Assembly (NCBI GenBank): GCA_945892985.1
Contig: CAMDDU010000019.1
Location: forward strand, 1 to 64,000
Reading direction: 5' to 3'
DNA from: CAITSH01 sp945892985
GTDB lineage: Bacteria > Pseudomonadota > Gammaproteobacteria > Burkholderiales > SG8-39
DNA length: 64,000 nt
Shown here piece after piece: positions 26,801 to 34,701 of this stretch; positions within the stretch are counted from its first letter, which is position 1; every line of letters starts with the position of its first letter. A program made the position numbers and the translations under genes. The notes below the pieces were generated by a model. It searched no databases, was not told where the DNA came from, and saw nothing but the letters and a program-made list of their open reading frames with translations.

Positions 26801-26882
26801 ATTTCAACAGGCCTACCAGGCGGCGGCAAAAACCATACAAATCGCAAGCCAATTATTCGATTCAATCATTCAGATTCGCTAA
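23874..26882 (+). CDS. flgK: FlgK, large hook-filament junction protein
   Basis: HAP1 connects the hook to the filament. The N-terminus has the signature ALATVSNNIANIDTEGYTRQ then FLGTGVMFNSVTRAYNEFAE. The C-terminus reads VNLDDEAADLIRFQQAYQAA, KTIQIASQLFDSII. At 1002 residues it is much longer than enteric FlgK (about 550). The expansion is in the middle (about residues 300-900), rich in A, S and T. The enlargement parallels that of FlgE. It sits between flgJ and flgL in normal order, with no visible own promoter. Confidence 0.95.
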   Translation: MSDLLSIGSTAVAAYQRALATVSNNIANIDTEGYTRQEISLSPAAPQSTGSTFLGTGVMFNSVTRAYNEFAESGLRGSISTLNTQGPLVQYANRVIDVMGNGQSGLAPSLDQFFAAARAVSAQPASTDLRSSLLQNADQVASRFRELAGQLGSVETETRDAIKAGVEKLNTLAKQLATVNTQLNRNATLTRQSPDILDQRDKLLRDMSALAAISVTARPNGEVAVSLGLSSSQSLIVDPSGAKSIGAVFSDSSTGKVDIVLDPSGSNTAIAGMSSGSLAGLIGFRQQALEPTQTKLDFLAQVFSSEINKLQGSGVDTRGEIGQPLYVIDPVFSLQSPASNSKVQVSTSVVNAAAFAFHDVELRYDGTRQRWSATDTTSKQTVTGASGASELTINGVRLNFSGTALDADMLALKAAQRPASGIRMTQIDPQRIAAGALFRVAGKSTNGSIASPSLSYKAQVGALAGPALLDKTLVNNAGRSSGVKFANASTAPASGITTIPAGFRNVAINLETTPANSLDLQIFTRDGRQLIGPALSDTQQQALLSPANGFVAGAGYAADYLNRSGEAGYRKLDVFYGARAVAQGDPAYDAANNVVDRRQILAKLEALAMPAATALAGSTFIAAGALSLNGKALPSLVVPTAGMQAADLANWINAAAAGVSDVTASAINEIQVGATDLKLSPTRTAITINGTQITDSSGTFASAQSLMTAINAQSAATGVSATINRDGAMTLTNTAGNAGKDIVIGTPAGYVTNALNLGAATFRGHISLSSAKEMRIGIGANGSASDLAKLGLRATAYIAGAAPEDLLVFASGVGAGAVAASYEVASVDRVQQQRGQPLDITFTSADNYTITDVSTGSILAQRKYDPQTGIAYGELKLNFSTAPAAGDSFRVDGNQDGVGNNENILRIADMASNKSLLPGDKTLSEGYSDLLSAVGSIANQATISQQALSVVNEQAVAARDKVSGVNLDDEAADLIRFQQAYQAAAKTIQIASQLFDSIIQIR

Positions 26883-26897
26883 CGGAGTACCGGACAA

Positions 26898-27818
26898 ATG
26901 AGCATCTCAACACGCTACGCCTTTGACCAAGCATCGCAGCAAATGAGCGAACTGCAGACCCGGATAGCCAAAACCCAGAACCAGCTCGCCACTGGAATGC
27001 AAATGAGCAAACCCAGTGATGACCCTGAAAAAGTAGTGGCAATACAGCGGCTTCAGTCGGCCATCGTCCGTCAAGACAGCTACACAAGCACTTTGGCGAC
27101 CGTTGGCGACCGCCTTGCGGTCGAAGAGAGCAGCGTAAGAGGGGCGAGCGACGTGATGAGTCGGGTAAAAGAGCTGGCAATCCAGGCGGCAAACGGCACG
27201 CTTGGGCCGGCCGATCGTGCCAATATTGCCGCAGAACTGGACAGCCTCAAATCCGACTTACTCGCCTTCGCGGGCAGCCGTGATATCGACGGCAATTATC
27301 TATTCGCCGGCACGCGCAGCAGCCAGCAGCCTTTTGCCGCGGGCCCTGCCGGCGGCACCGAATACCGCGGCGACCAATCCCGCATCAATGTGAGCATAGG
27401 GGAACAACGCCTGATTGCCGTCAATCGCCCGGGTTCGCAGGTTTTTTCGTCAGTGGCACGAAACAACGGTGCAGGCGCCGTGGGCGTGGGGTTTTTCCAG
27501 GTGCTCGATGACCTGAGGGCTGCGGTACGCGCATCAGACCAGGCGGGCATGCAACGCTCGCTCGATGAAGTCGACCAACTCCAGACCGGCCTCAGCCACG
27601 CCCTGGCGCAAATTGGCGCGGACCAAAACACGATCAGTTCGCAAAAAACACGCATTGACGAAACCAAGCTGCGACTGCAAACGACCCTCTCCACGCTGAC
27701 CGACAGCGACTACACTGAGGCTATTACCCGGCTGCAAAAAGAAACACTGAGCCTGCAGGCGGCACAAAGCAGCTTCGCCAAGACCTCCAGCCTCAGCCTT
27801 TTTAATTATCTAAAATGA
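26898..27818 (+). CDS. flgL: FlgL, hook-filament junction protein
   Basis: HAP3, 306 residues, normal length. Flagellin-like N-terminus (STRYAFDQASQQMSELQTRI, then TGMQMSKPSDDPEKVVAIQR) and C-terminus (LRLQTTLSTLTDSDYTEAIT, then LQKETLSLQAAQSSFAK) are intact. GGAG precedes the ATG. Chaperoned by FlgN, encoded at 10919. Confidence 0.96.
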   Translation: MSISTRYAFDQASQQMSELQTRIAKTQNQLATGMQMSKPSDDPEKVVAIQRLQSAIVRQDSYTSTLATVGDRLAVEESSVRGASDVMSRVKELAIQAANGTLGPADRANIAAELDSLKSDLLAFAGSRDIDGNYLFAGTRSSQQPFAAGPAGGTEYRGDQSRINVSIGEQRLIAVNRPGSQVFSSVARNNGAGAVGVGFFQVLDDLRAAVRASDQAGMQRSLDEVDQLQTGLSHALAQIGADQNTISSQKTRIDETKLRLQTTLSTLTDSDYTEAITRLQKETLSLQAAQSSFAKTSSLSLFNYLK

Positions 27819-27830
27819 TGATTCTGCAGC

Positions 27831-27857
27831 TAAAGAACCCGCGCCGGCTCCCGATTA
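27831..27857 (+). promoter_or_regulatory. Sigma-28 (FliA) promoter of fliD
   Basis: TAAAGAAC, 11 bases, CCCGATTA: an excellent match to the FliA consensus. It lies directly after flgL and 56 bases before the fliD start, so fliD is transcribed separately from the hook operon. Confidence 0.85.
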
Positions 27858-27912
27858 CCAGAGGTAGCGGCGGCCATAGGGTCGCACAGCCGGACAATGG
27901 AGCGAGCGCATA

Positions 27913-29388
27913 ATGGCAACCACGACCACCACCCAGGCAGCGGTAACCAGCACCAGTGGAAGTTTCACCAACATGCTCGGCGCCGGCTCAGGGGTCGATG
28001 TCAAAGCGCTGGCAACCAACCTGACCGAAGCGGAAAAAGCGCCGCAAAAAAAGATACTCGATAACGCCATCACACAAAGTCAGGCGACGATCTCAGGCTT
28101 CGGGGCCGTGCTCTCCTCCATATCGGCACTCAAAACCGCATTCTCGACCTTACAAGACCTTTCAAAAGTCAACAGCGTCACCCCACAGAGCAACGCCCAA
28201 GGGTATTTTGACGTCACCGCAAGCTCTGCGGCCGCGGTTGGCTCCCACCAAATCAATGTCCTTAAGCTGGCACGCCCGCAACGCAGCATAAGCGCGGGCT
28301 TTGCGGCTGCGACCACGCCACTCAATAACGGCAACCCCTTTACCATCGACCTCGCCATTGGTGCTAATGCCAGCCAAAGTATCAGCGTAAGCACCGCAAC
28401 CCCGGCGGGGGTGGTGGCAGCGATCAACGCCGCCAAAAAAGGCGTCACGGCACAACTGGTCAACACCGGCAGTCCGAACAACCCCTACACCATCGTTCTG
28501 ACCTCGGACAACACCGGTGCGGCCAACGCCTTCACCGCAAGCACCACAGCCGTGGCAGCCGACGGCGTCAGTCCCCTGCTCTTCCCCGCGCCGCTGACAG
28601 GCCAGGACGCGGTCGATGCGCACCTGCAGATCAACGGGCAGGAATTGTGGCGCAGCACCAATACCGTAAGCGACGTGATTAGCGGCGTCACCCTCAAATT
28701 ATTGGCGCCCACCAGTACCGATGGAACGATCGCAAAGAGCACAGCCGGCACACTGCTACTCACACGCGACACCAGCAGCGTCAAAACCAATCTGCAGTCC
28801 GTGGTCACGGCCTTCAACGCCGCCAAAGACCTGCTCAATACGGTTTCTGACAGCAAATCGACCGTTGCGACGACCGGAGCGACACTGGTCAACCACTCGC
28901 TGGTGCGGCAAATCAGAATGCAGATTGACAGCATGGTTACGGGCAATTCCTCCACACCCGGAAGCGCTATCAAGGCGCTGCGCGACCTGGGCCTGACAAT
29001 ACAAGCCGATGGCAAACTCGCCCTGGATAGCGTCAAACTGGACAACGCGCTTAATACTAATTTTTCGCAGGTCGCCGGCATGCTTACGGCCAACGCCGAG
29101 AACACCGGCCGCTCGGGAACCGCTGCAAGAGGGCTGGCCGGGGACGCGGTCAAGCGATTGACCGACCTGGTCAGCACCGGCGGGCCGATCCTGAACGCCA
29201 GCAATAATGCTGGCGCCAAAATCAAAGCATACAACGTGCGCCTGACCGACTTGAATGCCCGCATGCAAACCGTACTCGATCGCTATACCAAACAATTCGC
29301 GGCGATGGACGCGATGGTCGGGAAGATGAACTCCCTCAGGGACTCGCTCAAATCGCAGTTTGACAACATGTCAAACTCGAACAATTAA
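27913..29388 (+). CDS. fliD: FliD, filament cap
   Basis: HAP2 caps the filament and folds flagellin. 491 residues, usual length. The N-terminus has GSGVDVKALATNLTEAEKAP and the coiled helix ITQSQATISGFGAVLSSISA. The middle carries the SVSTATPAGVVAAINAAKKG segment, and the C-terminus ends with the typical VLDRYTKQFAAMDAMVGKMN then SLRDSLKSQFDNMS. It is driven by its own sigma-28 promoter. Confidence 0.95.
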   Translation: MATTTTTQAAVTSTSGSFTNMLGAGSGVDVKALATNLTEAEKAPQKKILDNAITQSQATISGFGAVLSSISALKTAFSTLQDLSKVNSVTPQSNAQGYFDVTASSAAAVGSHQINVLKLARPQRSISAGFAAATTPLNNGNPFTIDLAIGANASQSISVSTATPAGVVAAINAAKKGVTAQLVNTGSPNNPYTIVLTSDNTGAANAFTASTTAVAADGVSPLLFPAPLTGQDAVDAHLQINGQELWRSTNTVSDVISGVTLKLLAPTSTDGTIAKSTAGTLLLTRDTSSVKTNLQSVVTAFNAAKDLLNTVSDSKSTVATTGATLVNHSLVRQIRMQIDSMVTGNSSTPGSAIKALRDLGLTIQADGKLALDSVKLDNALNTNFSQVAGMLTANAENTGRSGTAARGLAGDAVKRLTDLVSTGGPILNASNNAGAKIKAYNVRLTDLNARMQTVLDRYTKQFAAMDAMVGKMNSLRDSLKSQFDNMSNSNN

Positions 29389-29514
29389 GCAGCAAACCAT
29401 ATTCGAATCGGAAGACAAACTCGGCCAGGTCGGATACCCGGTCAGCGGGGGTGATGTTGCTGCGCACCCGCCCTGGGAAAACCGGATAAAAAATAGCCCA
29501 AGGGAACAGAAACG

Positions 29515-29595
29515 GTGGACAAGATCGCAAGGCAAGTCGAGGTCCGCACGCCAACATCTTCGGGCGCCGCCCCTGTTACGGCGAGACGGTATTAA
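29515..29595 (+). CDS. Possible 26-residue protein between fliD and the next gene
   Basis: A GTG frame of 26 codons (MDKIARQVEV to TARRY) is preceded by AAGGGA at a suitable distance. No family is recognised. It is the only short frame in this 231-base gap with a ribosome site. It could equally be non-coding. Confidence 0.2.
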   Translation: MDKIARQVEVRTPTSSGAAPVTARRY

Positions 29596-29619
29596 AGCTG
29601 TGCGAAAAGGCACCGACAA

Positions 29620-30255
29620 ATGAGCAATTTTTTACTTCTGGCGATTTTATTTTGCATCCTCGGCGTGGTGATCATGATTATTTATCTGGCTGACAAAATC
29701 AGTATGCTGGAAAAAAACACCCGTGCCGCGACCGGGGAACACGCAGCGGCGGCCAACCCGCAGACCGCGCCCGATAAACGCTTTGCCGGACTCAGCGGCG
29801 AGCGCCTTTGGCAGGCAATGCGCGGCACCGCCGTCGCCGGCTTGGACGCGCCCAGCATTGACGATATACGCAAATACTATGGTCCTGCCCTGGAACGCCA
29901 CATCGACGAATTGTTCGAAGAAGGATTGCTCGACAGCCGTCAGGGCATCCAGGTGCAGCCCGACCCGCTACGGAACATCCGCACCACGCAAGGTCAGCTG
30001 TTATCCTGGCTGCCTCCGGGCGAGGCCAAAAATATTTACGATCTGGGCCTGGATCGCGGTCGCGGCGAAGATGCCAATCTGCCCGAACTAAGAGCCCGGC
30101 TAGACGCCACCTGCGCCCGTGTTTATTCGATGCTCGGATTGACACCCGCACAAAGTTTTTCCCACCGACTGCTGCCAGGCCCCGTGCAAACGACTGCCGG
30201 CGCGTCCGTATTAGCAGCGACTTCAGGGCAAACCACGACCAGGCCACTCGCGTAA
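29620..30255 (+). CDS. Unknown membrane-anchored protein in the fliD-fliS interval
   Basis: 211 residues. One N-terminal membrane segment (about 4-25, LLLAILFCILGVVIMIIYLA) precedes a short coiled linker and a soluble C-terminal part (about 50-175). That part is rich in charged helices: GERLWQAMRGTAVAGLD, IDDIRKYYGPALERHIDELF, DLGLDRGRGED. I do not recognise the family. It occupies the place where fliS or fliT usually sits, so it may be a membrane-bound partner of late export or the motor. No transfer signs are visible. Confidence 0.7.
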   Translation: MSNFLLLAILFCILGVVIMIIYLADKISMLEKNTRAATGEHAAAANPQTAPDKRFAGLSGERLWQAMRGTAVAGLDAPSIDDIRKYYGPALERHIDELFEEGLLDSRQGIQVQPDPLRNIRTTQGQLLSWLPPGEAKNIYDLGLDRGRGEDANLPELRARLDATCARVYSMLGLTPAQSFSHRLLPGPVQTTAGASVLAATSGQTTTRPLA

Positions 30256-30378
30256 AATGACAAGTCCGGTGAAGCTTACGCACGGCCGGCATTGCCGCCC
30301 TGCCAATAAGAAATTTCACCGCTATTTCATGCATAAAATTTTCATTATCAGTCAGATAAAAAACGTCTTTTTTAGTGC

Positions 30379-30405
30379 TAAAGCTTGTGTTCCTCATGCC
30401 GATTC
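30379..30405 (+). promoter_or_regulatory. Sigma-28 (FliA) promoter of fliS
   Basis: TAAAGCTT, 11 bases, GCCGATTC: matches the FliA consensus closely. It lies 40 bases before the fliS start, so fliS has its own late promoter. Confidence 0.87.
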
Positions 30406-30445
30406 TTAGAGTAAGAATCACCCGTCAACCAAGGCAAAAAATATC

Positions 30446-30856
30446 ATGATGATGAACCGCAGAGCTGCCGCCACCTATGGCGATGTAATGGTCGAAACCG
30501 GAGTCGTCGAGGCCGATCAGACGCAACTGGTGCAGATGCTTCTTGACGGACTGATGGAAAGCCTGAAAGTGGCCGAAGGCCACATTGCGAGAAAGGCTAT
30601 CGCCGACAAGTCGTTTCATCTGACACGGGCGGGGCGGATTATTATCGGCTTACAAAGCGCCCTCGATTACGAAAAAGGCGGCGATATCGCCAAGAATCTG
30701 AGTGAGCTGTACGGCTATGTCACCCGCCGCCTCCTGCATATCAACATTCATAACGATGTCGATGCCTTGCATGAAGTTCAAGGCCTGATGGGGCAGATTC
30801 GCGATGCGTGGACGCTGGTGCCAGCGCTTGTGGCCCCCTTACGCCGCGTCAGCTAG
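30446..30856 (+). CDS. fliS: FliS, flagellin export chaperone
   Basis: Cytosolic chaperone that keeps flagellin unpolymerised. 136 residues. The family pattern is present: TQLVQMLLDGLMESLKVAEG at the N-terminal helices, then KSFHLTRAGRIIIGLQSALD and GDIAKNLSELYGYVTRRLLH. Three consecutive ATG codons at the start make the exact N-terminus uncertain by two residues. AAGG lies upstream. Confidence 0.95.
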   Translation: MMMNRRAAATYGDVMVETGVVEADQTQLVQMLLDGLMESLKVAEGHIARKAIADKSFHLTRAGRIIIGLQSALDYEKGGDIAKNLSELYGYVTRRLLHINIHNDVDALHEVQGLMGQIRDAWTLVPALVAPLRRVS

Positions 30857-30890
30857 CACGGAAAATAGAAACAGCGCCGGAACGATATAG

Positions 30891-30906
30891 ACCGACTTGA
30901 GTCGGT
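30891..30906. terminator. Small perfect hairpin after fliS
   Basis: ACCGACT and AGTCGGT form a 7-bp stem with a 2-base loop, 35 bases after the fliS stop. No T-run follows, so termination would need another factor. Confidence 0.35.
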
Positions 30907-30976
30907 GACGCTTGGTATGCTTGGCGCGGCACCTGTCCAGGTAGAACCGGACGGGGCCCTGCGCGGTATTTGTTGG

Positions 30977-30990
30977 TTAACATTTGTTAA
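30977..30990. promoter_or_regulatory. TTAACA/TGTTAA inverted repeat upstream of motA
   Basis: Perfect 6-bp half-sites separated by TT, in the fliS-motA gap. It has the size and symmetry of a regulator-binding site. No specific factor can be named. Confidence 0.3.
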
Positions 30991-31025
30991 TTACAGACTA
31001 GTGGCTGCCAGCCAGTATTAGTATT

Positions 31026-31046
31026 GGCGGCCTTCAACAGGCCGCC
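31026..31046. terminator. Strong GC hairpin upstream of motA
   Basis: GGCGGCCT and AGGCCGCC form a perfect 8-bp stem with a 5-base loop. The bases GGGCTTTTA follow shortly after. It may end the fliS transcript or attenuate read-through into motA, whose start is 84 bases away. Confidence 0.5.
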
Positions 31047-31129
31047 ACATTGGGCTTTTAAGATAACAGCTTGACGACAGGCGCCCGGGGCGATCCGGAG
31101 AAGCGACGCTATCGTTAAAGGAGAATGCG

Positions 31130-31993
31130 GTGATCAGTATTGTCGGCTTGGTGCTACTTTTTGGCTGTGTCTTTGGCGGCTTCATCATGGCCGGCGGGCA
31201 TATGGCGCCTATTATCAAAGCCGCCCCCGTCGAGACCTTCATTATCGGTGGCGCAGCCCTGAGTGCCATGATCATCGGCAACAGCATGACCATCATAAAA
31301 GGCACTTTCGGCGGTGTCGGCAAAATCCTCTCCGGTCCGAAATTTAACAAGCAGGACTTCCTTGACGTGATTTTTCTCGTATCCAAAATCATGAAACTAC
31401 TCAAGGCCGAGGGTGCTGTCGCGCTGGAATCGCATGTCGAGAGTCCGGAGGCGAGCGCCATCTTCGGTGAATATCCACGCCTGCTCAAGGATCACGCATT
31501 GATACACCTGATCACCGACAGCATCCGGCTGTTGGTGGTGTCCTCTTCGGCTCCAAGACCGGACTCAATCGAGGATGTGATGAATTTGTCGATCAAGACT
31601 CACCACCATGAGGCATTGAAACCGGCAGAAACATTCGCCTCTCTGGAGGGCGCATTACCCGCCCTGGGTATTGTTGCCTGCGTACTGGGGGTGGTAAAGA
31701 CAATGGGCGCGATCGACCAACCTCCCGCCATTCTCGGTGGACTGATCGGGGGCGCGCTGGTCGGGACCTTCCTCGGAGTCTTCTTCGCTTACGGCATTGT
31801 CGGCCCCATGGCTACCCGGCTTAAGCAAATCATCGACGATGAAGGACAAATCTACCACGTCGTAAAACAGATCATCGTCGGCACCCTCAACGGCCACCCC
31901 ATACCGGTTGTAATTGAAGCGGCCCGGGTAGGCATCACCCACGATTACCAGCCCTCATTCTCCGAAGTGTTTGACGGACTGCGCGGCAAATAA
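31130..31993 (+). CDS. motA: MotA, proton-channel stator subunit
   Basis: 287 residues, with GTG as start (AAAGGAG six bases upstream). The four MotA membrane segments are visible near residues 1-20, 30-55, 170-195 and 200-230. The conserved VACVLGVVKTMGAIDQPP segment and the cytoplasmic loop with the FGEYPRLLKDHALI region are present. It closely precedes motB (2-base gap). Together they form the torque generator. Confidence 0.95.
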   Translation: MISIVGLVLLFGCVFGGFIMAGGHMAPIIKAAPVETFIIGGAALSAMIIGNSMTIIKGTFGGVGKILSGPKFNKQDFLDVIFLVSKIMKLLKAEGAVALESHVESPEASAIFGEYPRLLKDHALIHLITDSIRLLVVSSSAPRPDSIEDVMNLSIKTHHHEALKPAETFASLEGALPALGIVACVLGVVKTMGAIDQPPAILGGLIGGALVGTFLGVFFAYGIVGPMATRLKQIIDDEGQIYHVVKQIIVGTLNGHPIPVVIEAARVGITHDYQPSFSEVFDGLRGK

Positions 31994-31995
31994 GC

Positions 31996-33024
31996 ATGGC
32001 TGATGACGCCAAAATAGAGAAACTGCTGGACGAGCAGTCCGCAATGGCTGCCTCCCCGGGGGGGGCAGTCGCCGAGCCCCCCGTCGCAGCGACAGCGGCA
32101 AGCGGCGACAATGCCGGTGCCGGCGCCGAGGCAGAGCCGGAGCCGCTCGCCCCGATCATCATCAAAAAAATTATCGATGAGGGCCATGGCGGCGCGCATG
32201 GTGGCGCCTGGAAAATCGCCCTTGCCGACATGATGACCGCCATGATGGCGTTTTTTCTGCTGATGTGGCTGCTCGGTGCGAGCAACGAGGCACAGCGCAA
32301 AAGCGTCGCCGACTACTTCAAGCCAACCGCCCTGACCAAAAGCGCCATCACCGTTAACACCACTTCCGGTTCAGTCGGACTTATGGGTGGACAGTCAATG
32401 ATAGACGACACCGCCCTGCCCATGGCTGCGACGCAAAGTGGGCTGATGCAGTTGCTGACGCCACGAGATGTCAACGACCAGACTGAAAACGAAAAAGAAA
32501 AAAGAAGCGAAACAAAAGAAGAGGAAAAAAAGAGGATATCCAACGAATTGGACCAAGCCAATTTTGAAAAACTGCAGCAGGAACTAATCGAACGCCTGTC
32601 CCAAGACAAGGACCTGGCCAAACTAAAGGATCAGGTTAATTTCGTCCGCGAAAAAGAGGGCCTGCGCATTGAAGTCATAGACAAGGCCGACTTCTCGATG
32701 TTCTCCCTGGGCACCACCAAACTCTCCCCTCGCGCGAAGGGACTAATCGAGGAGATTGCCCGCTCCCTGGGCACAATGCCCAATAAAATCAAGGTGCGCG
32801 GGCACACCGACAGCGTCCCGTACAACGGCGCGGAACGCAACAACTGGTCCCTGTCAGCTGAGCGGGCGGAAGTGACCCGCCAAATAATCAACGGGCGCGG
32901 TGTAGAAGAAAAAAGGGTCGCCCGCATAGAGGGGGTTGCCGACACCGAGCCATTCGTTCCGGAAAACAAGCTGGATCCGCGCAACCGGCGCATCAGTATC
33001 ACGCTGATGTACCAAGACCTTTAA
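31996..33024 (+). CDS. motB: MotB, peptidoglycan-anchored stator subunit
   Basis: 342 residues. A long acidic/Ala-rich N-terminal part is followed by the membrane segment WKIALADMMTAMMAFFLLMW, containing the essential proton-binding Asp. A Lys/Glu coiled region follows (about 155-200). The C-terminal OmpA/MotB peptidoglycan domain shows GHTDSVPYNGAERNNWSLSA and RNRRISITLMY. It is the partner of the preceding MotA. Confidence 0.96.
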   Translation: MADDAKIEKLLDEQSAMAASPGGAVAEPPVAATAASGDNAGAGAEAEPEPLAPIIIKKIIDEGHGGAHGGAWKIALADMMTAMMAFFLLMWLLGASNEAQRKSVADYFKPTALTKSAITVNTTSGSVGLMGGQSMIDDTALPMAATQSGLMQLLTPRDVNDQTENEKEKRSETKEEEKKRISNELDQANFEKLQQELIERLSQDKDLAKLKDQVNFVREKEGLRIEVIDKADFSMFSLGTTKLSPRAKGLIEEIARSLGTMPNKIKVRGHTDSVPYNGAERNNWSLSAERAEVTRQIINGRGVEEKRVARIEGVADTEPFVPENKLDPRNRRISITLMYQDL

Positions 33025-33078
33025 GACTAGGGCCAAGGCTAAGGCTAAGACCACGCCGAGCGGCGGAGTACAAACGAC

Positions 33079-33795
33079 TCAGATTGCCACTTGCAGGGTT
33101 TTTCTCAGGCTTTTCGCAGTTGCAGACAGAATCTGGCTGACACGGGACTCACTGACGCCGACCACCGCGCCTATTTCCCGAAGATTCATCTCCTCAACAT
33201 AATAGAGGGCAATGATCAACTTCTCACGCTCGGGCAAGCCTGCGATCGCCGCCTCGAGGGCCTCCATGAATTGGGCATTTTCAACCAGCACATCCGGCCT
33301 GGAACCAGCGTTGTCCGGAATATTATCAACCGACTCGGGCAAAGTCTCGATTGATGTCGTCTCGAATCGTATCGCTTCAGAGCGCTCGAGGTGCAGACTC
33401 TGCGCGTCCTTGTTCATGAACTCGGCCATCTCGGCCATCGTCGGTGCCCGGCCTATTTTGGCTGCAAGTTCGCTCTCTGACTGGGCATGCGCCTTATTGA
33501 TCGCGACAGCCGAACGAGGCAAGTAGGATATTTTCCTGACTTCATCGAACATCGCCCCCTTGACGCGGACATAGGCGAAATTTTCGAAATTGACCCCCTT
33601 GTCCGGGTCGTAAGACCTTGCCGCCTCAATCAGTCCAATCATACCCGCCTGCATGAGATCATCGAGTTCGATGAACCGCGGCACTCTCGATTGCAGATGC
33701 AGGGCCACCCTTTTTACAAGCCCAAGGTGCTCGACAATGCGCGCGTCATCATCCGCTCGCGCCTGGTCATAGACCTGCATCGGGGAAATCCCCAT
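33079..33795 (-). CDS. fliA: FliA, flagellar sigma-28 factor
   Basis: 238 residues, normal length. Region 2 shows LVKRVALHLQSRVPRFIELD, then GLIEAARSYDPDKGVNFENF. Region 3 and region 4 follow, with ALYYVEEMNLREIGAVVGVS, ESRVSQILSATAKSLR. It directs the five sigma-28 promoters listed here (fliC, flgP, flgM, fliD, fliS) and is inhibited by FlgM. It is the last gene of the flhA-flhF-flhG-fliA block, two bases after flhG. Confidence 0.97.
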   Translation of the reverse strand: MGISPMQVYDQARADDDARIVEHLGLVKRVALHLQSRVPRFIELDDLMQAGMIGLIEAARSYDPDKGVNFENFAYVRVKGAMFDEVRKISYLPRSAVAINKAHAQSESELAAKIGRAPTMAEMAEFMNKDAQSLHLERSEAIRFETTSIETLPESVDNIPDNAGSRPDVLVENAQFMEALEAAIAGLPEREKLIIALYYVEEMNLREIGAVVGVSESRVSQILSATAKSLRKTLQVAI

Positions 33796-33797
33796 TT

Positions 33798-34613
33798 TCA
33801 GGACTGAAACCCGGTCAAGCGTTCAACAAAGAACTGGATACCACCGGAAGCCGTATCCGCGCTCGCGAGTGACTCAGTGGCCACCGCCATTTGCCGAAAA
33901 TCGCGGGCGGCGTTGCCGCCGGGAGCAAATTCGAGAACCGATTGATAGGCGCGGATGGCAGAGAGCATGTGCTCATCGTGAGTTATGGAATGAAGGTATT
34001 TTACCGAAATGCCTAGAAACCGTTCGCACACATCACTAACCCGCCTGTGCAAGGCCTGTCCGGCGGCCTGACTCTCGACCATATTGGGCAGCAGGTAGAT
34101 TTCTTCCAGCATATGGGAGCGAGCAAGCACTTTGATCATTCCATACGCATCGGCAATTGAAGAGGGCTCGTCACGCAGTACGATAAAGCGCTTCTGCGCC
34201 GCCTGCATGAAAGTCACCACCGAATCCGAAATACCCGCTGCAGAGTCGATTATGAAAAAATCGATCTCTTCATCGAGCAAACTGAAGGCCTGGACAATTC
34301 CGGCCGATTCGAGCGCGCCCATCGAAGCCATTTGCTGGATCCCCGAAGCACCTGGCACCAAGCGAACACCCTGTCGCGTCGTGACAATTATTTCTGCCAG
34401 CGTCTTTTCCCCGGACAGCACATGGCTGAAGTTGAACTCCGCGGCGCATCCAAAAGCCAACTGTGCGTTTGCAAGGCCAAGGTCGGCGTCAAAAAGCATA
34501 ACCTTATGTCCCCGCATCACCAAACTGACGGCAAGGTTGGATGCTATCGAAGTTTTCCCCACACCGCCCTTGCCGCTCGCGACGCCGATAACCTGAGTTG
34601 ATTTTTGCGACAT
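33798..34613 (-). CDS. flhG: FlhG (FleN/YlxH), flagellar number ATPase
   Basis: MinD/ParA-type ATPase that limits flagellar number and antagonises FlhF and the master activator. 271 residues from the ATG at 34613 (AAGG eight bases upstream; a TTG at 34619 is possible). The deviant Walker A is GVASGKGGVGKTSIASNLAV and Walker A-prime is VMLFDADLGLANAQLAFG. FFIIDSAAGISDSV is the Walker B region. It sits between flhF and fliA. Confidence 0.95.
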   Translation of the reverse strand: MSQKSTQVIGVASGKGGVGKTSIASNLAVSLVMRGHKVMLFDADLGLANAQLAFGCAAEFNFSHVLSGEKTLAEIIVTTRQGVRLVPGASGIQQMASMGALESAGIVQAFSLLDEEIDFFIIDSAAGISDSVVTFMQAAQKRFIVLRDEPSSIADAYGMIKVLARSHMLEEIYLLPNMVESQAAGQALHRRVSDVCERFLGISVKYLHSITHDEHMLSAIRAYQSVLEFAPGGNAARDFRQMAVATESLASADTASGGIQFFVERLTGFQS

Positions 34614-34701
34614 TAACAAACCTTAATAGGATTTTTATATCAGCACCACGTGCGCGACTAAAGCGGCCCCAGTCTGGCCTTTCAAATAGCCGACGTCGCG
34701 G

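Noticed and set aside
29360..29623. 87-codon frame overlapping the end of fliD
   Set aside because: Begins inside fliD, composition is unlike a protein, and no ribosome site is visible.
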